Source of the DNA: Francisella salimarina
GTDB taxonomy: Bacteria; Pseudomonadota; Gammaproteobacteria; Francisellales; Francisellaceae
Length of the DNA stretch: 64,000 nt
Direction: 5' to 3'
Assembly (NCBI RefSeq): GCF_007923265.1
Contig: NZ_VOJA01000003.1
Coordinates: 310,001-374,000 of the forward strand
Shown: positions 57,582-64,000 of the stretch, piece after piece
How positions within the stretch are numbered: position 1 is the stretch's first letter
Layout of the letters: every line of letters begins with the position of its first letter
Translations under genes and position numbers: made by a program
Notes under the pieces: generated by a model
What the model saw: the letters and a program-made list of their open reading frames with translations, nothing else
Databases searched by the model: none
What the model was told of the DNA's origin: nothing

Positions 57582-58841
57582 ATGAGTACTTACACCGTAA
57601 TTATTATTTTATTTATTCTTATTGGTATTTCAGCTTTTTTTTCAAGCTCAGAAACAGCTATGATGGCTTTGAATAAATATAAGCTTAAACATTTGGCAAA
57701 AAAGAATCATCGAGCAGCTAAAAGAAGTCTGTCTTTAGTTCGTAATCCTGAGAGATTGCTAGTTGCGATACTTATTGGAAATACTTTTGCGAATATATTC
57801 GCTGGAACAGTTATCTCATCATATTCAGAAGATCATTTTGGTGACATTGGTTTATTGATAGCAACAATTGTTGTTACAGTTTTAGTTTTAGTTTTTGGTG
57901 AAATAATTCCAAAGTCTTTTGCAGCCGTATATCCACAAAGGTTAGCTTTTCCATTTTCATTACCTCTAAAAATAATAATGGTATTGCTATATCCTGCGGT
58001 AGTTTTTCTCAGTATGGTTTCAAAAGTAACCTTAAAGCTTTTTGGTATAAAGATTGAGCCTGTAAATAATGAGTCTTTGGATAAAGAAGAAATACAGACT
58101 GTTGTAAATGAATCAAATGCAAAACTCGGTGTTAAAAATAAAAATATGCTTATAGGTGTCTTAGAGCTTGATAAAGTTTTGGTCCAAGAGGTTATGACTC
58201 ACTTTAATAAAATAGAATATATAGATCTGAGCAATTCTATAGATAAGATTTTGGCTAGAATAGCAAAAATGAAATCGTTGAATATTATTTTATGTGAAAA
58301 TGGAGTTAATAATGTTATTGGTGTCATAAAGCTTAAAGAAATAACTAATTTATTGATATCAACAAAGAGATCACAAATAACAAAAGCAAGTTTACGTAAA
58401 ATTGCTCATCAAGCATATTTTATACCTGAGACTGTCTCTTTACAGACTCAGTTGGTTAATTTTCAATACAAGAGTAAACGGTTTGCTATTGTAGTTGATG
58501 AATACGGCGATGTTTGTGGTACTGTTACTATAGAAGATATTATGGAAGAAATTGTTGGAGAATTCTCTGATAGATTTGATATGAATAATAATATTCGCAA
58601 ACTTGAGGAAAATAGTTATTTAATAGGTGGTAGCGCTACACTAAGAGAAATAAATCGTCATATAGGGATAGAGTTTGAAAGTGAAGATGCTAAAACTTTG
58701 TCAGGCCTTATAATAGAAGAAATTGAGAACTTACCACAAGGACCTTGTTGTATAAAATATAATAATATCTTACTTGAAATAACGAATATTAGAGATAACA
58801 AAATAGTTTCTATAAAATTAACTACCACTCTAGAAATATAA
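57582..58841 (+). CDS. CNNM/CorC-like transporter-associated protein (DUF21-CBS-CorC)
   Basis: 419 residues. N-terminal DUF21 membrane domain (FFSSSETAMMALNKYKLKHL, three to four helices to about residue 150), a CBS pair in the middle (KVLVQEVMTHFNKIEY, FAIVVDEYGDVCGTVTIEDIMEEIVGEFSD) and a C-terminal CorC/HlyC domain. Family linked to Mg2+/Co2+ efflux; exact role unknown. Confidence 0.9.
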   Translation: MSTYTVIIILFILIGISAFFSSSETAMMALNKYKLKHLAKKNHRAAKRSLSLVRNPERLLVAILIGNTFANIFAGTVISSYSEDHFGDIGLLIATIVVTVLVLVFGEIIPKSFAAVYPQRLAFPFSLPLKIIMVLLYPAVVFLSMVSKVTLKLFGIKIEPVNNESLDKEEIQTVVNESNAKLGVKNKNMLIGVLELDKVLVQEVMTHFNKIEYIDLSNSIDKILARIAKMKSLNIILCENGVNNVIGVIKLKEITNLLISTKRSQITKASLRKIAHQAYFIPETVSLQTQLVNFQYKSKRFAIVVDEYGDVCGTVTIEDIMEEIVGEFSDRFDMNNNIRKLEENSYLIGGSATLREINRHIGIEFESEDAKTLSGLIIEEIENLPQGPCCIKYNNILLEITNIRDNKIVSIKLTTTLEI

Positions 58842-58856
58842 AATAAATTTTTGTTA

Positions 58857-59135
58857 TTAAACGTTCATCCTATTCCAGTTTATATTCTGCATAAAAGGAC
58901 TTGGCTGAGTAAAGCCAGTTTCTTCATAGTACTGACCTTGATATGTATATGGACTAGTTTCCATCTGTTCAACACTTTGTTGAAAGTAACCATGAATCAG
59001 ATCATCTTTATCATAGTCTGGATTATAGTATGTTCCGCTAGGTTGATAATTTGGGTAGGTAAAAGAAGTATTGCATCCAACTATACTAACGACTGATAAC
59101 CAAACTAAGCAGTTATTAATTATTTTTTTAGGCAT
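58857..59135 (-). CDS. Small lipoprotein of unknown function
   Basis: 92 residues with a lipoprotein signal (lipobox SIVGC, Cys21) and a Tyr/Gln-rich, repeat-free soluble part (YPNYQPSGTYYNPDYDKDD, SPYTYQGQYYEETG). No family recognised. Tail-to-tail with the CBS gene, head-to-tail upstream of ychF. Confidence 0.75.
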   Translation of the reverse strand: MPKKIINNCLVWLSVVSIVGCNTSFTYPNYQPSGTYYNPDYDKDDLIHGYFQQSVEQMETSPYTYQGQYYEETGFTQPSPFMQNINWNRMNV

Positions 59136-59151
59136 TATATACTGATATTAG

Positions 59152-60243
59152 TTATACATTGAATCTAAAGTTTACAACATCGCCATCTTTCATGATATAT
59201 TCTTTTCCTTCTAGACGAGCTTTGCCTGCTTCTTTTGCACCTTTCTCGCCATTATACTGAATATAATCATCATAAGAGATAACTTCAGCCCTGATAAATC
59301 CTCTCTCAAAGTCAGTGTGAATTACGCCAGCGGCTTGAGGCGCTGTAGCACCTACAGGGATTGTCCAAGCTCGGACCTCTTTAACACCTGCAGTTAGGTA
59401 TGTATGAAGATTTAAAAGAGCGTAACCAGCTTTAATTACTCTATCAAGACCAGTTTCAGTAAGTCCCATATCAGCTAAAAACTCAAGTTTTTCATCTGGC
59501 TCAAGCTGAGATATCTCTTGCTCCATAGCAGCGCAAACAGGAACTACATTTGAGTTCTCAGCTTGAGCATATTCTATAACTTTATCTAATAATGGATTAT
59601 TTTCAAAACCATCGTCATTGACATTAGCAATATATAGTACAGGCTTGTTAGTCAATAGAGGAGTTTGCTTAAGCCACTTAGCTTCATCATCTGTTAGTTC
59701 AAATGTTCTGGCTGGTTTTTCTGATTCTAAATGTTCTTTTAGTTTTGTATAAAAATCTGCTTTAGCTAAAGCCTCTTTATCACCTGACTTTTTCATTTTA
59801 GCAAATCTTTGAATAGCTTTATCACAAGACTCGATATCAGCTAAAATAAGTTCCATATTAATAGTATTAATATCATCTATAGGATCAACTTTTCCACTTA
59901 CATGGATAATGTTATCATCTTCAAAGCATCTGACTACATGCGCTATAGCATCTGTTTCACGGATGTTTGCTAAAAACTTATTTCCTAACCCTTCACCTTT
60001 GCTTGCACCTGCAACAAGACCTGCAATATCAACAAACTCCATAGTTGTAGGAAGTATTCTCTCTGGTTTGACAATTTTTGCCAACTCATTAAGTCTTTGA
60101 TCAGGTACAGAAACAATACCTACATTTGGATCAATTGTACAAAAAGGATAGTTTTCTGCATCAATCCCAGCTTCTGTAAGAGCATTAAAAAGAGTTGATT
60201 TACCAACGTTAGGTAAACCGACAATACCACATTTAAATCCCAT
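59152..60243 (-). CDS. ychF: Ribosome-binding ATPase YchF (OLA1 type)
   Basis: 363 residues. [15 protein letters not shown] (P-loop), [19 protein letters not shown] (G3), NVND in place of NKxD (typical of YchF, ATP preference), and a TGS domain at the C-terminus. pth follows in reverse order (pth-ychF is conserved widely). Confidence 0.97.
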   Translation of the reverse strand: MGFKCGIVGLPNVGKSTLFNALTEAGIDAENYPFCTIDPNVGIVSVPDQRLNELAKIVKPERILPTTMEFVDIAGLVAGASKGEGLGNKFLANIRETDAIAHVVRCFEDDNIIHVSGKVDPIDDINTINMELILADIESCDKAIQRFAKMKKSGDKEALAKADFYTKLKEHLESEKPARTFELTDDEAKWLKQTPLLTNKPVLYIANVNDDGFENNPLLDKVIEYAQAENSNVVPVCAAMEQEISQLEPDEKLEFLADMGLTETGLDRVIKAGYALLNLHTYLTAGVKEVRAWTIPVGATAPQAAGVIHTDFERGFIRAEVISYDDYIQYNGEKGAKEAGKARLEGKEYIMKDGDVVNFRFNV

Positions 60244-60262
60244 TATTTTATTCCTTATAGTC

Positions 60263-60838
60263 TTATTTTGTATGTAGCTTCTGCATAGCAGGTTCTAATT
60301 TGTAGTTTATTATATCATCTAAAACACATATGCTATTATCAATAGCCTTGTCTATATCATTTCTCTGAGCTATAGAAGGATTCGATAGTACATAATTTGA
60401 TACCTTTGATTTATGCCCTGGATGTCCAATACCAATTCTTAGGCGAAGATAGTCATTAGTTCCTAAATGTTGATGAATACTTCTTAAGCCATTATGACCG
60501 CCGTGTCCACCACCTTTTTTTAAGCGAATTTCTCCAGAGTCGATATCTAGCTCATCATGTACTACTAGTATTTCTTGCGGCTCAATTTTATAGAAATTAG
60601 CAACTTTACTAACAGCTAAACCACTGTTGTTCATAAAAGTAGTTGGAAATACTAATATTACGTTACTATAATCGATACTTACTTTAGCAATATTACAATT
60701 TAGTTTAGAGTTTAGGCTAAAATTTTCATTACTATCTTTAGCAATCCTTGCAATAAACCATTCACCAACATTATGGCGTGTATTTTCATATTCCTTGCCT
60801 ATATTTCCTAGGCCAACAATCATTTTTATTTTAGGCAT
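60263..60838 (-). CDS. pth: Peptidyl-tRNA hydrolase
   Basis: 191 residues. [17 protein letters not shown] (catalytic His20-type in RHNVG, Asn in GLGN), HDELD, and [13 protein letters not shown]. Recycles peptidyl-tRNA. It overlaps the start region of the beta-lactamase gene end by 8 bases. Confidence 0.97.
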   Translation of the reverse strand: MPKIKMIVGLGNIGKEYENTRHNVGEWFIARIAKDSNENFSLNSKLNCNIAKVSIDYSNVILVFPTTFMNNSGLAVSKVANFYKIEPQEILVVHDELDIDSGEIRLKKGGGHGGHNGLRSIHQHLGTNDYLRLRIGIGHPGHKSKVSNYVLSNPSIAQRNDIDKAIDNSICVLDDIINYKLEPAMQKLHTK

Positions 60839-61715
60839 CTTTACTTTTATTGTGTTGTTCTAACTTGTCCAAAAGTATTTTAGTAATTTCTCTTATAATT
60901 TTACTATTTGGTTTAGCGTTTTCTTGTGATTGAGTATAAAAAATAGCCATAATTATAGCTCTATCATCATCAGGCCAAATAATTGCAACATCATTTGTTG
61001 ATCCGTAGGCACAAGTACCTGTTTTATTACCAACGTCCCACTCATCAGGAATTTCAGCTGCTATACGATTATCATCGGAATCATTTCCTAAAAGCCATTT
61101 TTTAAATAATAGTCGATGCTTTTTATCAAGAATATTATTACTAAAAGCAAGCTTATTAATATCTCTAGCCATTATTTTAGGAGTGGTCTTGTTTTGATTG
61201 GTGGTAAGATTAACTTGATTGGCTATGGGCTCTAGACCAGCTACTTTTGTTGCATGATCATGTAGCGATAGTATAAACTTATTAAGGTTACTCAAACCGC
61301 CGAGTTTCTCTATTAAAAGATTGGTGGCTGTATTATCACTTTGAATAGCTGCCCTACTAAGTTGGCTAACTGTCATTGTCTGATTGATATGTTCTTTCGT
61401 AATAGGGGAGTATCCAACTACTTGATTTGATAAAATCTTTATTTTTTCATTGAGTAAATCCTTATTTGTCATGCTCTGCTTGAGGATGGCACCAACGACA
61501 AGAAACTTATAGGTGCTACAAATGGGAAAATAGAAACTTTGGTTATGGGAGAAGTTACTATTATCGTTCCTATTAATTGTATATACACCAATTTTTCCGC
61601 CATACTGTTTTTCTAGATTGTGTAAACTATTTGATATTTGAATATTTGCTATAGTCGTAGAAAAACCAATACTTGAGAAAATAAGAGTAGTTACTAGAAT
61701 TATTATTTTTTTCAT
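60831..61715 (-). CDS. blaA: Class A beta-lactamase with Cys69-Cys238 pair (FTU-1-like)
   Basis: 294 residues with a signal peptide (about 1-22). Catalytic set: Ser67-x-x-Lys70 in ICSTYK, SDN in QSDNTATN, Glu166-equivalent in [10 protein letters not shown], and KTG in [10 protein letters not shown]. Cys66 precedes the active serine and a cysteine follows KTGT; these correspond to the C69-C238 disulfide pair of class A carbapenemases. Carbapenem hydrolysis is an inference from that pair and from the known FTU-1. Not on a mobile element: it is chromosomal and its stop overlaps pth. Confidence 0.93.
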   Translation of the reverse strand: MKKIIILVTTLIFSSIGFSTTIANIQISNSLHNLEKQYGGKIGVYTINRNDNSNFSHNQSFYFPICSTYKFLVVGAILKQSMTNKDLLNEKIKILSNQVVGYSPITKEHINQTMTVSQLSRAAIQSDNTATNLLIEKLGGLSNLNKFILSLHDHATKVAGLEPIANQVNLTTNQNKTTPKIMARDINKLAFSNNILDKKHRLLFKKWLLGNDSDDNRIAAEIPDEWDVGNKTGTCAYGSTNDVAIIWPDDDRAIIMAIFYTQSQENAKPNSKIIREITKILLDKLEQHNKSKDA

Positions 61716-61723
61716 ATTTAAAA

Positions 61724-62578
61724 TTAAAAATTATTTGATGTTAATAATAAGAACTCATTAACTTTTTTGATATTATCTTTTTCAGCAATTTTTGCCTCTG
61801 TAAGAGGGAGTTTATTTCCGCCAGATATCTTAAGAGCACCTTCTGGTGTTTTATATATAATGGTTGGAAAGCCGTTGATCTCAGTAGATAGCTTCATATT
61901 ATTTTCAGCTTTTTCATGAGATTTAGTTAAATTTTTATCATATACTTTCGTATCATGATACTGTATTAATGCTTGTAATGGGTCTTTTGAGTTTAATATA
62001 CTATTTACGACATCTGCACTATTGTGTAGACTCCCTAAAGGAATCCATCGGACTGCTAGATCACCAGATTTAATGGCTGGTTGAGATGCATCAAATAAAC
62101 TTGAGCAATAACCACAATTAGGATCGATTATAGCATAAAACTTATGTGGAGCATTGTCACTACCTTGCTGAATATATGTGGCATATTTCTTAATGTCTAA
62201 GTAAAGGTTATTAGCTCGAGTAGATGATGTGAAATAATTAGCATATATTTGATTTAAACTTGTTAGTTTATTTTGATTTCTGTCCCATGCTAAAAGTTCT
62301 CCATTAACAATAACATCTCCATTTTCACTAGTGAAAGTAACAGTTCGTTTTGTAGGATCTTTTTTATCTTCTAGTATATAAGCTTGCAGGTGTATACCTG
62401 TATCAAAAGTCTTTACTACTTTGTATTGTGGGAAGGCATGTTCAACAATATATAGCCCTTGTTGGTTGTTAAAAGGTGATCTGTTAAGATTAGTGGTACT
62501 AAAAAAGTATATAATCACTAACAAAAACAATACAAACACTATAAGTGAAGCGAAATATTTTTTTTGCATCTGAAACAA
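61724..62578 (-). CDS. DsbG/DsbC-like periplasmic disulfide protein
   Basis: 284 residues. N-terminal membrane or uncleaved signal helix (about 8-26), a linker/dimerisation region, then a thioredoxin fold with CGYC (IDPNCGYCSSLF) and cis-Pro (GFPTII). Layout fits DsbC/G isomerases. Adjacent to bla and pilD, whose products it might serve in the periplasm (a disulfide in the lactamase). Not firmly assigned between DsbC and DsbG. Confidence 0.85.
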   Translation of the reverse strand: MFQMQKKYFASLIVFVLFLLVIIYFFSTTNLNRSPFNNQQGLYIVEHAFPQYKVVKTFDTGIHLQAYILEDKKDPTKRTVTFTSENGDVIVNGELLAWDRNQNKLTSLNQIYANYFTSSTRANNLYLDIKKYATYIQQGSDNAPHKFYAIIDPNCGYCSSLFDASQPAIKSGDLAVRWIPLGSLHNSADVVNSILNSKDPLQALIQYHDTKVYDKNLTKSHEKAENNMKLSTEINGFPTIIYKTPEGALKISGGNKLPLTEAKIAEKDNIKKVNEFLLLTSNNF

Positions 62579-63427
62579 TTAGTATTGAATAAGCATAGCG
62601 TGATTATACCATATATAGAGATTATCTTTCGTTAGAAGATAAAAAAATGTCGCTAAAATTATAGCAGGACCAAAGGGTATAACATTAGTACGCTTTGCGA
62701 TGAGATTAATGCCAATAGCAATAAATATCCCAAAGATACAACTGGCAAAAATTGTATAAAGTAGTATAGGGTAGCCGAACCATGCACCAATAGCAGCTAG
62801 TAGCTTAAAATCACCATAGCCAAAACCTTCTTTACCTGTGAAAAGTTTATATACCCAAAACACACTCCATAGAGATAAGTATCCAATAATTGCTCCCCAG
62901 ACTGACTGATCTAGTGTGGTAAATACACCATAATAGTTGAGAACAATACCGATCCATACTAATGGAAGAGTAAGTGAGTCTGGGAGAATTTGATATTTTG
63001 CATCTATAAAAAATAGCGGAATAAAGAATGTGCTTAAACCAGCAAGAGCTATCGCCTGAATGGTAAGTCCAAATACATAAAATATAGTTATGAATACCAT
63101 AGCTGTAATAAACTCTACTAAAGGGTATTCAAAAGAGATATTCTCCCTACAAAAATAGCATTTACCTTTAAGTATAAACCAACCTAAAATAGGTACATTA
63201 TGTCGATACTTGAGTTTATTATGACATTTTGGGCATCTAGATGGTTCGATTAAACTAAAGTTTTGTTCCGACTCTTGTTTAGGTAGGTCAAGTATTTCGC
63301 GGGCTATGTTTTTTTCATCTGCAAATATTTTATTAGGTATTCTATATATCAAAACATTCAGGAAGCTACCAATAGTTGCTCCAAAGAGAAATATAAATAT
63401 GAAAATTATATATATATCGTAATACAT
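62579..63427 (-). CDS. pilD: Type IV prepilin peptidase / methyltransferase PilD
   Basis: 282 residues, seven to eight helices. Zinc-type cysteines CPKCHNKL...CYFCREN in the cytosolic loop, peptidase aspartates in FIDAKYQILPD and GYGDFKLL. Cleaves and N-methylates pilins; the pilin genes are not in this window. It is immediately upstream of the DsbG-like gene by 1 base. Confidence 0.96.
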   Translation of the reverse strand: MYYDIYIIFIFIFLFGATIGSFLNVLIYRIPNKIFADEKNIAREILDLPKQESEQNFSLIEPSRCPKCHNKLKYRHNVPILGWFILKGKCYFCRENISFEYPLVEFITAMVFITIFYVFGLTIQAIALAGLSTFFIPLFFIDAKYQILPDSLTLPLVWIGIVLNYYGVFTTLDQSVWGAIIGYLSLWSVFWVYKLFTGKEGFGYGDFKLLAAIGAWFGYPILLYTIFASCIFGIFIAIGINLIAKRTNVIPFGPAIILATFFYLLTKDNLYIWYNHAMLIQY

Positions 63428-63429
63428 AT

Positions 63430-64000
63430 CTATTTGTGTTCAGGTGCATATTGCTTATTTTTAGGCTTAAGCTTGTTAACACCATCAATACCAGCAATAC
63501 GATAGGCTTCAGCCATAGTAGGGTAGTTAAATGTTGTATTTAAGAAATACCTAATACTGTTATGTTTACCAGGCATAGATTTTATTGCTTGTCCAATATG
63601 AATAATTTCAGATACTCTATGACCAAAACAGTGAATACCTAGAATTTCGAGTGTTTCTTTGTGAAATAATATTTTTAACATACCAGTTTCACTTCCAGAA
63701 ATTTGCGCTCGAGCAAGATCTTTGAAGTAAGCTCTACCACTTTCATAAGGAATTTTTTCTGCTGTTAGCTGTTCTTCAGTTTTGCCTATGCAGCTTATTT
63801 CTGGTCTTGTATAAATACCTGTTGGAATATCTTCAACTAATTTATCATTGCATGATCCATCAATAATATGAGTAGCAGCAAATCTACCTTGGTTAAAAGC
63901 AGATGATGCAAGTGAAGGGAAACCTATAACATCACCAACTGCGTATATATTAGGTTGAGTTGTTTGATAGTTATCATTTACATTTACTAAGCCTCTTTGA
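63430..64000 (-). CDS. sthA: Soluble pyridine nucleotide transhydrogenase (C-terminal part, cut by window edge)
   Basis: The frame stays open to the right edge: about 189 residues visible, ending at 63430. Blocks: [23 protein letters not shown] (FAD-binding), [18 protein letters not shown] and the C-terminal dimerisation domain ([16 protein letters not shown]). These match SthA in the dihydrolipoamide dehydrogenase-like family. It moves reducing equivalents between NADPH and NADH. The N-terminus lies beyond the window; a downstream ATG at 63681 is internal. Confidence 0.92.
   Translation of the reverse strand, partial: QRGLVNVNDNYQTTQPNIYAVGDVIGFPSLASSAFNQGRFAATHIIDGSCNDKLVEDIPTGIYTRPEISCIGKTEEQLTAEKIPYESGRAYFKDLARAQISGSETGMLKILFHKETLEILGIHCFGHRVSEIIHIGQAIKSMPGKHNSIRYFLNTTFNYPTMAEAYRIAGIDGVNKLKPKNKQYAPEHK

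Overview
The window is an AT-rich chromosomal segment whose gene content and order point to Francisella (F. tularensis / F. novicida group). Pointers are the pilD - DsbG-like - class A beta-lactamase - pth cluster, the tig-clpPX-lon-hupB-ppiD-miaA-hfq-hflX block, an RnfB homologue with no other Rnf gene beside it, several Francisella-type MFS and POT carriers, and ilvD-ilvB-ilvH followed by a ruined ilvC. The assignment rests on recognising families and gene order; no database search was run.

Layout. 1-1164: end of a type I asparaginase and a beta-carbonic anhydrase. 1237-7491: a type I restriction-modification locus in the unusual order hsdR - hsdS - (RAYT transposase) - hsdM. It is packed with hairpin repeats of two families, four of them inside the RAYT coding sequence. 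7486-16941: an orphan membrane protein, then the proteostasis block tig, clpP, clpX, lon, hupB, a PpiD without a visible parvulin domain, miaA and hfq. 16994-22755: hflX, an inserted reverse-strand FAD monooxygenase, hflK, hflC, a low-molecular-weight phosphatase and the GTPase gene ysxC/engB.

22897-29107: branched-chain and threonine metabolism. A threonine synthase carries a LeuA-type allosteric domain at its C-terminus, followed by ilvD, ilvB and ilvH, and then a decayed ilvC remnant. 29108-38685 (minus strand): mfd, a BI-1/YccA protein, a divergent carrier, DUF1841, nth, a small membrane protein, rnfB-like, grxB and a patatin-like lipoprotein. 38905-49118: POT carrier, ferritin, lipA, elbB, yebC, ruvC, a MerR regulator with a classic 19-bp-spacer promoter, an MFS carrier, ruvA, rmuC and a cytochrome-b-like protein.

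49121-55923: a winged-helix regulator with an NTF2-like gene, a CPA2 antiporter, an MscS-like channel, two MFS carriers and an AspA/AstE-family protein that has lost metal ligands. 56126-64000: prs, rplY, a CBS-domain protein, a small lipoprotein, ychF, pth, class A beta-lactamase, a DsbG-like protein, pilD and the end of sthA.

The most distinctive features are: (i) the regular, alternately oriented hairpin array with a RAYT gene inside an hsd operon, with repeats domesticated as in-frame codons; (ii) the ThrC-LeuA-regulatory-domain fusion next to a broken isoleucine/valine pathway; and (iii) a conserved-looking but probably non-catalytic AspA/AstE paralogue sharing a start/stop overlap with an MFS carrier.
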